Shown here piece by piece: positions 18,684 through 27,022 of a stretch of DNA of 64,000 bases. The notes under the pieces are model-generated. The model had not been told where the DNA came from, did not search any database, and was given only the letters and a program-made list of their open reading frames with translations. Location: positions 62,001-126,000 of the forward strand of contig NZ_JACIEU010000017.1 in assembly GCF_014197035.1 (NCBI RefSeq). The letters are read 5' to 3'. Made by a program: the position numbers and the translations under genes. Within the stretch, counting starts at the first letter, position 1; every line of letters begins with the position of its first letter. The DNA comes from Sphingobium scionense. GTDB lineage: Bacteria > Pseudomonadota > Alphaproteobacteria > Sphingomonadales > Sphingomonadaceae.

Positions 18684-20435
18684 TCAGGCCGCTTTGGCGG
18701 GGACGGGTGCGGGAGCCGGCGTGTCCTGCCAGGTCTCGGCGATGCGCTTCTCCAGCTCGTCCACGAAGATGTCGTGGTCGGCGGTGAGTTCTTCGATCCG
18801 GCTGAGCAGATAGTTGTAGCCGAACAGCGCCGGGATCGCGACGGCAAGGCCCGCCACGGTGGCGAGCAGCGCGGCGGCGATACCCGGCGCGATGGCGTTG
18901 ATGTTGACCTCACCGGCAGCGGCAACGCTCGCGAAGGTGATCATGACGCCCAGCACCGTGCCGAGCAGGCCGATGAAGGGGCCGCCCGAGATGGCGATGG
19001 TCAGCAGCACCAGCTTCGAGTTGAGCTTTTGGCTTTCGCGGACGCGTCCGGCGTCGAGGGCCGAGCGGATCGCCGCGATCGACTGGGCGCGGATCGCAAA
19101 GCGAGAGCCGGTGGCCTTGCCTTCACGCAGGCGCTCGGTGAGCTCGCGGCGCCCGATATTGTAGAGACGACCGAGCGTGGACTCCGCGGCGGCATTGCCC
19201 GGATCGAACGCCGGGAGGCCATCATGATCGCCTGCGCGCCGCGAAAGCTGGCTATAGGCGTCGATAAAGGCCTCGTTCGCGCTGCGGACGCGGCTGATCA
19301 GCAAGCCCTTGGTGATCATGATCGCAATGGCGATCGCGAGCATGAAGGCGCAGATGATGATGACGATCCAGGCGTCGAGCGTCAGCGCCGAGAAGAGAAT
19401 GCCGAAATGGTTGTGGCCGCCGCCGGTCTCGACCTGCTGGGGCGTATCGGTCGTCACCAGACGCGAGGCCTGGCCTTCACTGGCGGCGGCGAGCTGGAAC
19501 AGGCTCTGCGGCAGAGCCGCGCCGGCCACGCGGAATTCGTCGATCTCGCCGGTGAAGCCCTGACCGATGACGGCGGCGCCGGTCGCAGCCGCGAGCGCGC
19601 CCGCCACTTCGCCCGCAGGCTGGCCATTGATGTAGAGGGTCGATTTGGCGCCGTCGTTCACCAGCGCGACATTGGCCCAGCTATCGGCCGCCAGAGCGCC
19701 GCCATTGCTGCGCGTCCCATTGGCGTCGATGAACAGCTGGCCGCCTTCCGCGACGAGGCTCACCGCACCCGGCAGGCTGAAGATCGCGCCATCGCCCGAG
19801 GGTTTTACCCAGAAGCTGATGGAAAGCGGGCCGGAAGCGAAGGCGGACGCGGGCAGCGTCACCGGGTTCGCGCCATCGAGAATGAGGCTCGATCCGATCA
19901 GGCCGCCCGCGTTCCGCGCTTCTCCGCCAGTGGCGTGGGCGCCATTGGCGGTGGCGTCCCGAGGAGCTCCCTCGTTGTCGAAGTGATAGACAAGGCGATA
20001 GTCGGCGCTGAAGGTGCCGGCTGCATCCTGCGCAGCCGCCGCGCTTTCATTGCCATAATAGGCATAGATCGCGGACGCCTGACCCGGCTGAAGTCCCTGG
20101 ACATCAACCCAGACCAGCGCCTGCTCGTCCTGCGGCGACCAGCGCTCGATGTGGAACTTGAGCGGCGTGCGATCGTCGCCAGCGACAAAGCGCAGGTCGG
20201 AACCGTCCGCCTTCACATCCTTGAAGCTGAAATTGCCCGAGTGCAGGCGAACCAGCACCGGCGCGCGCGTGACTTCGCCGGTGATGCCGGCGGCGTCGAC
20301 GTTGAGATTGATCCTGGTGCGATAGCTGTAATCGGCCTCCCACCAGGCATGAGCCGGAGCGGCGAATGCGACAGTCGCGGCCAGCGCGACGCCACCGGCA
20401 ACCGCACCCTTTTTGAGACGTGCAATAACGGACAT
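18684..20435 (-). CDS. DUF2341/LamG-ExbB fusion (MotA/TolQ/ExbB proton channel)
   Basis: This 583-residue fusion has a signal peptide (cleavage after PAHA, about residue 30) and a DUF2341 domain (about 31-140, starting WWEADYSYRTRINLN). A concanavalin/LamG-like domain follows (about 145-320, DGANPVTLP, SISFWVKPS, GFTGEIDEFRVAG). From about 350 comes a complete MotA/TolQ/ExbB domain with a first helix near 360-380 and the paired helices in PFIGLLGTVLGVMITF and AALLATVAGLAVAIPALFGYN. ExbB is normally about 240 residues with no extracytoplasmic domain of this kind. The extra domains would lie in the periplasm and could bind sugar or the adhesin. The next gene, exbD, is adjacent. Confidence 0.9.
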   Translation of the reverse strand: MSVIARLKKGAVAGGVALAATVAFAAPAHAWWEADYSYRTRINLNVDAAGITGEVTRAPVLVRLHSGNFSFKDVKADGSDLRFVAGDDRTPLKFHIERWSPQDEQALVWVDVQGLQPGQASAIYAYYGNESAAAAQDAAGTFSADYRLVYHFDNEGAPRDATANGAHATGGEARNAGGLIGSSLILDGANPVTLPASAFASGPLSISFWVKPSGDGAIFSLPGAVSLVAEGGQLFIDANGTRSNGGALAADSWANVALVNDGAKSTLYINGQPAGEVAGALAAATGAAVIGQGFTGEIDEFRVAGAALPQSLFQLAAASEGQASRLVTTDTPQQVETGGGHNHFGILFSALTLDAWIVIIICAFMLAIAIAIMITKGLLISRVRSANEAFIDAYSQLSRRAGDHDGLPAFDPGNAAAESTLGRLYNIGRRELTERLREGKATGSRFAIRAQSIAAIRSALDAGRVRESQKLNSKLVLLTIAISGGPFIGLLGTVLGVMITFASVAAAGEVNINAIAPGIAAALLATVAGLAVAIPALFGYNYLLSRIEELTADHDIFVDELEKRIAETWQDTPAPAPVPAKAA

Positions 20436-20437
20436 GA

Positions 20438-22063
20438 TTAGAATTCCCCCTGGATGCGGAAGCGAACGAAGATGTCGCCGGACTCGGATTCCGAACCCGA
20501 CCTGAGCGGAACACCGGCGTTGATCGCGCCGGTCAGATGGTTGAAGAGCTTGAGCCGTGCGCCGAGGCCGGCGCTGGAAAGCCAGGTGTTGCGGGTCGCA
20601 AGCTGGCTTTCGAGCGGCTGGTGGATGCCGACATAGCCACTGTCGATAAAGGCGTGGAACCGCAGCTCATTGATGAGCTCGCTGCCGAGCATCCGGCCTA
20701 AATCCGGCGAGCGCAGTTCGGTCTGATAGGCAAAGCCATAATCACCGATCGCCTCGGACTCATAATAGCCGCGCACGCTCGACATGCCGCCGAGCGAGAA
20801 GCCTTCGTTCGAGATCAGCGGATCGGGCGACCATTGGCCGGAGAACCGCGCGTTGAGCTGAAGATCGGGTCCGAACGTCCGCGTGGTCTCCGCGTCGAGC
20901 TTCAAGGCGATGAAGCTCTGGCGGGCCATGTAACGCTTGGCGTCGAAGCGCTCCCAGGGATCGCCGAGACCGCGGATGCCGAAGGTGCCCGAAACGGTGA
21001 TATTGCTGTTCGAGCGATCGCCCGCCCAGTCGCCGCGCCAGCTCGCCATGACCGGGAAATATTCGATCGGGGCGGACGCACGGTCGGAACCGAGGATCAC
21101 ATCCTCCTTAAAGTCCTTCCAGTCGAAACCGAGCGTCAGCGAATGATAAAAGCCCTCGCTGGACCCGAGCGACTGGATCAGCCGGGCGCCGATCATGTTG
21201 CCCTTGCCGACGACATTGGTCCCGCCGACCACCGCGATGTCGCTGTCGGAATGGACCCCATAGAGCAGGAGCTGCGTGCCTTGCCCCAACCGCATCAGAT
21301 AATTGCCGGACAAGACGGTGCCGTCGTCGGTGCGCTCGGGGGCGGTCTGAGCGGACAGACTTAGGGAATCCCCGCGTCCCCACATATTGTCGTAGCGGAT
21401 TGTCGCGGACGCCCGCAGATCGGTCGTGGCCGATGAACTGAAATTGTTGAGCTCCGCAGAGGCATGGAACGGCGAGCTTTCCTCGACCTTGAGGACGACA
21501 TCGAGCGTTCCGGGCGCTTCGCCGGCACGTAGTTCCGGCGTGACGCGGCGATTGGGATTGCTGTTGAGCGCGACGACATCGCGCTGGAAGGCGGTCAGGT
21601 TGGGCGTCTGGCCCGGCGCGACCGAGGGCGCCATCGCGCGCAGAGCATCGGCGCGTCCCGTGTCGCCTTCGACGAGCAGCTGGCCGATGGCCTGTTGCTG
21701 AACAGCCAGTTGCAGAACCCCGCCGTCGACGGATTGTTCAGGCACATAGACAGAGACCGCCACATAGCCGGCATCCTCATAGGCTTTCTGCAAAGCCGCC
21801 CGTGCGGCCTCCACATCGGCCTCACTTCGTCCCGGCCCCATGAAGGGCAGGATCGCCCGCTCGACATCGTCAGGCGCAAGGACGGTGTTGCCCTTCACCT
21901 GAAACGCCATGATGTCGAACTGAGCGCCTGCATCGGCGGGCGCGCCCGTGGCGTCGCCGGCCACACCGTCCTGGGCGAATGCCGGGGCTGCGATCAGGCC
22001 TATGGCGACGGCAAGCGCGACATGGCTCACAGCGCGACGCCGGTGATCTTTTTCAAACCTCAA
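20438..22063 (-). CDS. ShlB/FhaC/HecB-type two-partner-secretion pore (TpsB)
   Basis: This is an Omp85-family outer-membrane transporter. After the signal peptide (cleavage after PAFAQ) comes a POTRA domain (FDIMAFQVKGNTVL to about residue 130). A ShlB-type region and a 16-strand barrel signature follow, including the FSLGGMSSVRGYYES motif (VRGY of the L6 loop), with Phe as the last residue (RIQGEF). It should export the haemagglutinin. A TTG at 22063 with AGGGGG upstream gives the cleanest signal peptide; a GTG at 22144 would add 27 residues, and I cannot decide between them. It is the first gene of the operon and ends two bases before the ExbB fusion. Confidence 0.9.
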   Translation of the reverse strand: MRFEKDHRRRAVSHVALAVAIGLIAAPAFAQDGVAGDATGAPADAGAQFDIMAFQVKGNTVLAPDDVERAILPFMGPGRSEADVEAARAALQKAYEDAGYVAVSVYVPEQSVDGGVLQLAVQQQAIGQLLVEGDTGRADALRAMAPSVAPGQTPNLTAFQRDVVALNSNPNRRVTPELRAGEAPGTLDVVLKVEESSPFHASAELNNFSSSATTDLRASATIRYDNMWGRGDSLSLSAQTAPERTDDGTVLSGNYLMRLGQGTQLLLYGVHSDSDIAVVGGTNVVGKGNMIGARLIQSLGSSEGFYHSLTLGFDWKDFKEDVILGSDRASAPIEYFPVMASWRGDWAGDRSNSNITVSGTFGIRGLGDPWERFDAKRYMARQSFIALKLDAETTRTFGPDLQLNARFSGQWSPDPLISNEGFSLGGMSSVRGYYESEAIGDYGFAYQTELRSPDLGRMLGSELINELRFHAFIDSGYVGIHQPLESQLATRNTWLSSAGLGARLKLFNHLTGAINAGVPLRSGSESESGDIFVRFRIQGEF

Positions 22064-22144
22064 AACCTGTACCCCCTGCCGGAAGCGCCGCCACGGCTTG
22101 GAGCCGAACGGCGATCGGTCGCTGTCGTCCCATGGCTGGCGCAC

Positions 22145-22443
22145 GCAAAGATTCGTGCTGCATTGCAGCGCCAGTTGTCGATGCGCTCTTAAGAAGGGAT
22201 GCGGGAGAGTCTCAAGACATAACGCATGAACAAATGCGTTTCGTCTCGCCTAGGTCGTTTAGTATGTAAGTTGTGTTACAGGGATCGCTGGTATACGTAT
22301 TATCGTAATGCCACAGGCGAATCACTTGATAGTAATTTATGTCGAATAATATTGTATTTTTACTTCATTGCAGCAGAAATTGCGCCCTGACTATTCGTCG
22401 GGACGCTGAAGAGAATATTGTCTCCCAGGGGCGGGAGGAAGGT
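22145..22443. promoter_or_regulatory. AT-rich control region upstream of the secretion operon
   Basis: This gene-free stretch (about 300-380 bases, depending on the tpsB start) is clearly richer in A and T than its surroundings, especially 22250-22400. It contains a 7-bp inverted repeat, AACGCAT with ATGCGTT (22221-22240). No clear sigma-70 boxes were found, so the promoter may be recognised by the ECF factor encoded at 25012. Confidence 0.5.
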
Positions 22444-23460
22444 TCAGTCGCGCATGGCGCGAAAGGCCCGCGCGCGGGTCTTGCTCGGCGTTTCTCCAAA
22501 GTGACGTTGATAGGTCCGGCTCATCACGCCTGGCGCGCCGAAGCCGGCGGCGAGCGCGATGTCGCTGATAGATCGGCTTTCGGTCACGCTTTCGAGGCGG
22601 GCTCTCACCCACTCGATGCGGATTTGCTGAACGAGCTGGGTAACGGTGTTTCCAAGGCAGGTTCGGAAGTTCCGGCGCAAGGTGCCAGGCGTCACGCCCA
22701 CCATCGGCGCCAAATCGTTGATCGTCCAACTGTGCTGCGGGTTGGCGCGGATATGCTCGACGGCCCGCTGCACCGAGCGCGCGACGGGAAAGAGCGTGTC
22801 AGCAGCCGCATCCTCGCGCAACCGCTTCACCAGTCCATCAAGCGTGCGCTGCTCGAGCACGCGATCGTCCTGGCCGGGCTCCGCCGCAACCGAAGCGCGC
22901 GGCAGTTGGGCGCCCAGATCGTCGAGAGACCAGCCGAACAGATGATCGATCGCCGCGAGACGGCGCGGACTGCCAAGCACGCGCGAGGCGGCCGACTGGA
23001 TGGCGGCGCGCGGAATATGCAGGAAGAGCGCGCTCGAACCGGCGGCGCAGACAACGGCCGTCCGTGTAATGGCGCCAAGGAGCAGCGCCGAACCAGCGCT
23101 GAGCGTCTGCGCTTTCCCCTCCGTCACCACCACGGCCGTCCCGGTGATCGGCATGACGATGTGGACGGTCGCGTCGGTGGAGGAGAGCGCAACAACGCGC
23201 TGGCGCGGAAAAGCCCGATAATCGAAGTCGAGCGGACCGAGCTTGAAGCGTTGCCGCAAGACCGCCGGGCGTGCCGCTTCACGGACGGCAACCGCGTGAC
23301 GATGGGGCGCGACTGCACGCACGGATGGCAAGGCGATCGCCCTGTTATCCGCGTCATGCGTCTCCAATCTGATGGCCATATTCGGGTTCATGGTCATGGT
23401 CCTCGACTGGAAGACCAATCTCGCGACATCGAACGAAAGACTTTTTTCGCTTCGAGGCAT
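22444..23460 (-). CDS. AraC/XylS-family transcription regulator
   Basis: The protein is 338 residues from the ATG at 23460, or 317 from an ATG at 23397. The N-terminal two thirds is a ligand-sensing region of the AraC-binding-like type (MPITGTAVVVTEGKAQTLSAGS). The last about 100 residues form the double helix-turn-helix, with TINDLAPMVGVTPGTLRRNFR and the second motif SISDIALAAGFGAPGVMSRTYQRHFGE. It lies directly upstream of the secretion operon on the same strand and opposite the TonB-sigma-FecR operon. It is the natural candidate regulator of one or both. The inducer cannot be read from sequence. Confidence 0.9.
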   Translation of the reverse strand: MPRSEKSLSFDVARLVFQSRTMTMNPNMAIRLETHDADNRAIALPSVRAVAPHRHAVAVREAARPAVLRQRFKLGPLDFDYRAFPRQRVVALSSTDATVHIVMPITGTAVVVTEGKAQTLSAGSALLLGAITRTAVVCAAGSSALFLHIPRAAIQSAASRVLGSPRRLAAIDHLFGWSLDDLGAQLPRASVAAEPGQDDRVLEQRTLDGLVKRLREDAAADTLFPVARSVQRAVEHIRANPQHSWTINDLAPMVGVTPGTLRRNFRTCLGNTVTQLVQQIRIEWVRARLESVTESRSISDIALAAGFGAPGVMSRTYQRHFGETPSKTRARAFRAMRD

Positions 23461-23505
23461 TTTTCTTCAGCCCGGCATCGCGAAAGAATTCTGCCGCCCG
23501 GCCAG

Positions 23506-23569
23506 CTGTCACGAAGACGCGATAATTTCTGCCTACGGGCTGAGCATTTGAATGACAGTGGGATGACAG
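23506..23569. promoter_or_regulatory. Repeated ATGACAG sites in the divergent intergenic region
   Basis: Two direct copies of ATGACAG (23552-23558 and 23563-23569) are spaced 11 bases apart, one helical turn. An inverted CTGTCA lies at 23506-23511. They sit between the AraC-type gene and the rightward TonB operon, just before its start codon. This spacing suits an AraC-family dimer, but the site assignment is inference. Confidence 0.4.
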
Positions 23570-23576
23570 ACGCACG

Positions 23577-24233
23577 ATGAGTCGGGAGGTCTCGACACGA
23601 CTGATAGGCTGGCTCGCCTCGCTCTCCATGCACGCTGCCATGGGGGCTGCTCTCTTATGGGCCTGGGATAAGGGCACGCCTGTTCGCGACGTCGCCGGCG
23701 GCGATCGCGGTTCGGTACTGATCGTCGAACTCATCCCCCTTGATCCCGCGGACGGACGCGCTCGCGACGACAGGCCCCAGCGCGGCGAGATGGCGGAGGC
23801 TCTGTCGCAACCACGCCCCCCGGAGGCGTCCGGCCTGACCGGAGATCCTGACCCGTTGCCGCGCGCTGCCGGGCCTGAGTCAGATGGGATGCGCGCCAGT
23901 GCCGAGGCGCAGGGCGACGCACAGGATCTGGCCAATCTCCCGACCGCCGATGTCCTCGCTTATCGCCGGCGACTAGAGGCTCATCTGGCGCGTTACCGCC
24001 TCTATCCCGCCGGTGCGCGCGATGCAGGCCGCGAGGGCGTGGTCATGCTGCACTTCACCATGTCGCGTGAGGGGCGAGTGATCGAGGCCTGGGTTGGAGA
24101 AAGCTCCGGCGCCACCGACATCGACCGGGAAGCGGTGGCCGCGGTCATGCGCGCGCAGCCCCTCCCGGCTTTCCCGGAAGGCTGGCCCGGCCAGCTCAGC
24201 GTCGTCCTCCCGGTGACCTTCAGGCTCGGATGA
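23577..24233 (+). CDS. TonB family protein (second copy)
   Basis: This 218-residue protein has one N-terminal membrane helix (RLIGWLASLSMHAAMGAALLWAW), a Pro/Asp/Arg-rich periplasmic spacer and a C-terminal TonB domain (about 125-218; YPAGARDAGREGVVMLHFTM, then REAVAAVMRAQPLPAFPEGW). It is more typical of TonB than the copy at 17392. It opens the rightward operon and overlaps the next gene as ATGA (24230-24233). With the ExbB fusion and ExbD it could energise the locus, or serve the STN protein in signalling. Confidence 0.88.
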   Translation: MSREVSTRLIGWLASLSMHAAMGAALLWAWDKGTPVRDVAGGDRGSVLIVELIPLDPADGRARDDRPQRGEMAEALSQPRPPEASGLTGDPDPLPRAAGPESDGMRASAEAQGDAQDLANLPTADVLAYRRRLEAHLARYRLYPAGARDAGREGVVMLHFTMSREGRVIEAWVGESSGATDIDREAVAAVMRAQPLPAFPEGWPGQLSVVLPVTFRLG

Positions 24234-25015
24234 CAAGGGTTGCGCGCATCCCTTTCATTGCAGTCAGGCGAAGCGGACGAGGGCTTCTGCTCGTTGCCGC
24301 CATCGTCTTCACGATCTGCATGGCCGGGGCGGCGGCAGCCCAGACAGCGCCGGCGATGCAAGAGCGGCGCTACGATATTCCCGCCCAACCCGTGGCGCAG
24401 GCGATTGCCGAGTTTGCGACCGTGAGCGGCGTCAACATCATCTATCGCCAAAGCCTCGCCGGTGCGCGGCAGTCCACACCGCTCAGCGGCGTCTATGCCG
24501 CGCCTGCCGCGCTCCGGCATCTGCTGCAAGGCACCGGCCTCTCGGCGCGCTTCACCGGCCCCAACTCCGCGGTGATTTTCGTCGCGGGCCAGCCGCCACC
24601 GACCGACCGGGCCGGAAATGCGGTGACGGCCAGCCCGTCCGCGCTCCATCTCGACATGGCGGAAGTTCGCGCGCCGCGCCTGGTCGGTCGCCGCGATCCG
24701 AGCGCCTACAACCATTATGCCCAGCGCGTTCAGACGGAAATCTTCGAGCGCCTGAAGCGCGACGGCGCCTATGAGGGGCGTAGTTTTCGCATCGAGATCG
24801 CCGTCTCCGTCGATCCGACCGGCCGCATCGATGAGGTGCGCCTGATGCGCGGCAGTTCCGAACCTGATTGGGACGCCCGCGTCCGCCAGATCCTGTTCGG
24901 CACGCTTATCAGCAGCCCGCCGCCCGAGGGGCTAAGCCGGTCGATGCGCTTCGAAGTGGAAACCGACCGTTTTGCGGGACGTGAAGCGCGGCCTGGCGGG
25001 AGGCGGCGTCAATGA
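24230..25015 (+). CDS. STN-domain protein with C-terminal TonB-like domain
   Basis: The 261-residue protein has a signal peptide or anchor (about residues 15-38, ending AAAAQ). An STN (secretin/TonB short N-terminal) domain follows at about 45-125 (RRYDIPAQPVAQAIAEFATV, then LHHLLQGTGL-like LRHLLQGTGLSARF). From about 160 to 245 there is a TonB_C-like fold (RIEIAVSVDPTGRIDEVRLM). STN domains usually sit at the front of TonB-dependent receptors and talk to FecR; here there is no barrel. It overlaps both neighbours by four bases, so it is co-translated with the TonB protein and the sigma factor. It may be a soluble signal relay to FecR (inference). Confidence 0.85.
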   Translation: MTRVARIPFIAVRRSGRGLLLVAAIVFTICMAGAAAAQTAPAMQERRYDIPAQPVAQAIAEFATVSGVNIIYRQSLAGARQSTPLSGVYAAPAALRHLLQGTGLSARFTGPNSAVIFVAGQPPPTDRAGNAVTASPSALHLDMAEVRAPRLVGRRDPSAYNHYAQRVQTEIFERLKRDGAYEGRSFRIEIAVSVDPTGRIDEVRLMRGSSEPDWDARVRQILFGTLISSPPPEGLSRSMRFEVETDRFAGREARPGGRRRQ

Positions 25016-25554
25016 GCGCGACGCGGGCCAGTCTCAAAACAACGCTGGCGCTCCGCTACACCCAAATTCGCGATCGCCTGGCCGCGCGTCTTGGCTCGCA
25101 GGACCTGGCCGGCGAAGCGCTGCACGAGACCTGGATCAAGTTCAGCGATCTCAAAGATGACGCGCCCGTCAACGACCCCGACGCCTATATCTATCGCGCG
25201 GCGATCAACATGGCCGCGACCCTGTCGGCGAAACAGCGCCGCGTATTGGGCAGCCAGGATATCGAAGACATATTGTCGATCCCCGATGACGCGCCCGGCC
25301 CGGAACGGATCGCCCTGGCGCGCAGCGAACTCGCCCATGTCTGGAAAGTGCTGGGTGAACTGACGCCCCGCCAGCGCCACGTCTTCATTGAGAGTTTCAC
25401 CGGCACGATGAGCCATGAGCAACTCGCCGAGCACTATGGCGTGACGGTGCGGCTGATCCAGATGGACCTGCGCGGCGCCATTTTGCACTGCGCGCGTCGT
25501 ACCCGGCGAAAAAACCCTTTCGCTGAGCGGGCCGCTCGCGTGTCTACCCGATAG
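25012..25554 (+). CDS. ECF-type RNA polymerase sigma factor
   Basis: This 180-residue protein has region 2 near residues 15-80 (LAGEALHETWIKFSDL and AYIYRAAINMAATLSAKQRR) and region 4 near 110-165 (LGELTPRQRHVFIESFTGTM and SHEQLAEHYGVTVRLIQMDL). That is the FecI-like layout without region 3. ECF factors redirect RNA polymerase to envelope-response genes and are held by an anti-sigma partner, here the FecR encoded next. The start overlaps the STN gene as ATGA. The secretion operon, TonB genes and its own operon are the probable targets; no target promoter could be shown. Confidence 0.93.
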   Translation: MSATRASLKTTLALRYTQIRDRLAARLGSQDLAGEALHETWIKFSDLKDDAPVNDPDAYIYRAAINMAATLSAKQRRVLGSQDIEDILSIPDDAPGPERIALARSELAHVWKVLGELTPRQRHVFIESFTGTMSHEQLAEHYGVTVRLIQMDLRGAILHCARRTRRKNPFAERAARVSTR

Positions 25555-25586
25555 GAGGAGAAAGAATTGAGGATGCAGACCGCGCA

Positions 25587-26567
25587 ATGGCCGCGCCCGT
25601 TGGATTCGGATTGCCGATGACGGATCGGGAGATCCGTGAAGATGACGCCGACGACCTGCTCGTCGAAGCGGCCGATTGGCTCGTCTGCCTGACCTCCGGC
25701 GCAGCGACGGACGACGATGCCGCCCGGCTTGCGGCATGGCGCGCCACCAGCCCGGCGCACGAGGCCGCCTTTCGTGAGATTGCCGGCGTGCGCAATTACG
25801 CCGTCGCGGCGAAGCACAACAAGAAGCCCGCCATGGTGAGCCGCCGCGCTGTTCTGGCCGGCGGCGGCACGGCAGCGCTCGCCGCACTGACGCTGGGCGT
25901 CGCCCGACCGCCGCTCGGCCTCTGGCCTTCCTTTGCCGAGCTCACCGCGGACCACCGGACCGCAATCGGGCAGCGATACGCCTTTGCGCCCGTAAACGGC
26001 GTCAAGGTGGAGATGAATTCCCGCACCGCCATATCCCTGCTCGACACGACCCGCGACGGTGCAAACGGCATCAGTCTCGTGGTCGGCGAGGCCTTCATCA
26101 CCGCCGGGGAACGCAGTGCGCCGTTCCGGGTGAAGGCAGGCGCAGTGGAGGCCTCGACACGGCGCGCCAGCTTCAACGTCCAGCGCCTCGATGGCGGCGT
26201 TCGCATCGCCTGTGTCGATAGAGAGGTGACATGCCTTGGCGGCGATCGGCCGATCATGTTGCGCGCCAATGAACAGGTGTTCGTCGCAGCCGACGGCGGA
26301 ACACGGCGCAGCGAGATCGATGGCGCCAAGGCGACGGCCTGGCGGCGGGGCCTGCTGATCTTCGAAGGCGCGTCGCTGGCCGAGGTGGTCGACCAGATCA
26401 ATCTCTACCGTTCGGGCAAGATTGTGCTCGCCAATACGGCGCTGGGCGGCCTTGAGGTCAATGCGATCTTCCACACCAACCGGATCGAGGAAGCCGTCCC
26501 GCAGATCGAGCAATTGCTGAACCTGCGCGCCCGCCATCTCGCCGGCGGCGTGGTGGTCATGAGCTAA
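25587..26567 (+). CDS. fecR: FecR-family anti-sigma/signal transducer
   Basis: The protein is 326 residues from an ATG at 25587, or 316 from an ATG at 25617. The cytoplasmic part (DUF4880-like, AADWLVCLTSGAATDDDAARLAAW) would hold the sigma factor. A membrane segment near residue 85-105 is preceded by SRRAVL. The periplasmic FecR domain carries the pattern from GQRYAFAPVNGVKVEMNSRT to VKAGAVEASTRRASFNV, and a DUF4974-like end carries EVVDQINLYRSGKIVL. It lies 32 bases after the sigma gene. The twin-Arg before the helix is common in FecR. It should receive a signal from an STN domain. Confidence 0.93.
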   Translation: MAAPVGFGLPMTDREIREDDADDLLVEAADWLVCLTSGAATDDDAARLAAWRATSPAHEAAFREIAGVRNYAVAAKHNKKPAMVSRRAVLAGGGTAALAALTLGVARPPLGLWPSFAELTADHRTAIGQRYAFAPVNGVKVEMNSRTAISLLDTTRDGANGISLVVGEAFITAGERSAPFRVKAGAVEASTRRASFNVQRLDGGVRIACVDREVTCLGGDRPIMLRANEQVFVAADGGTRRSEIDGAKATAWRRGLLIFEGASLAEVVDQINLYRSGKIVLANTALGGLEVNAIFHTNRIEEAVPQIEQLLNLRARHLAGGVVVMS

Positions 26568-26678
26568 CCCACTTCCGGCCATTCCCGCGCCTCGAACGCG
26601 CGCAATGATCTGAAAACGATCCATTCGGTGTATAAATGATATGTTTTAGTATCTTTGATTGATTACACTTCGTCGATG

Positions 26679-26727
26679 TGATACCTATTCGGATCAATTA
26701 TGAGTCGATCGATCCGTAAAGGTATCA
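26679..26727. promoter_or_regulatory. Inverted-repeat operator of hipBA
   Basis: Two 17-base arms, TGATACCTATTCGGATC (26679-26695) and GATCCGTAAAGGTATCA (26711-26727), pair at 15 of 17 positions around a 15-base spacer and end one base before the hipB ATG. The second arm includes the likely AAGG ribosome site, so HipB binding would block both transcription and ribosome access. Confidence 0.75.
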
Positions 26728-26728
26728 A

Positions 26729-27022
26729 ATGGAAGATGGCACGTTGAAAGAGATCGGCGACCACCTTCGGCGCGCCCGGCAGGCCGCGCGCCTGACCCAG
26801 GAACAAGTCGCCGATCTCGCCGGCATATCACGCCCACGCTATCGCGACATTGAGACAGGGGCTGCAGCGGCGCGCGCCACGACATTGATCAACATCGCCC
26901 GGGCCGTCGGCCTCGAAATGATGCTGGTGCCCCAGGCAATGGCGCCGGCTGTGGCGGCGCTCTTACATCCGGAAACAGAGGATGATCGCCCAGCCTTCAG
27001 CCCGCAACCGGAAGAGCGGTGA
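26729..27022 (+). CDS. hipB: HipB-like Xre-family antitoxin
   Basis: This 97-residue protein has a Cro/C1-type helix-turn-helix at about residues 10-65 (IGDHLRRARQAARLTQEQVA and GISRPRYRDIETG) and a polar C-terminal tail (HPETEDDRPAFSPQPEER). HipB neutralises the HipA kinase and represses the operon. It is followed by hipA with overlapping stop and start codons (GTGATG at 27019-27024) and preceded by a clear operator. The length is slightly above E. coli HipB (88 residues). Confidence 0.88.
   Translation: MEDGTLKEIGDHLRRARQAARLTQEQVADLAGISRPRYRDIETGAAAARATTLINIARAVGLEMMLVPQAMAPAVAALLHPETEDDRPAFSPQPEER

Noticed and set aside
18678..20441. 587-codon rightward open frame opposite the ExbB fusion
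   Set aside because: The leftward frame has clear DUF2341 and ExbB motifs; this is antisense openness in GC-rich DNA.
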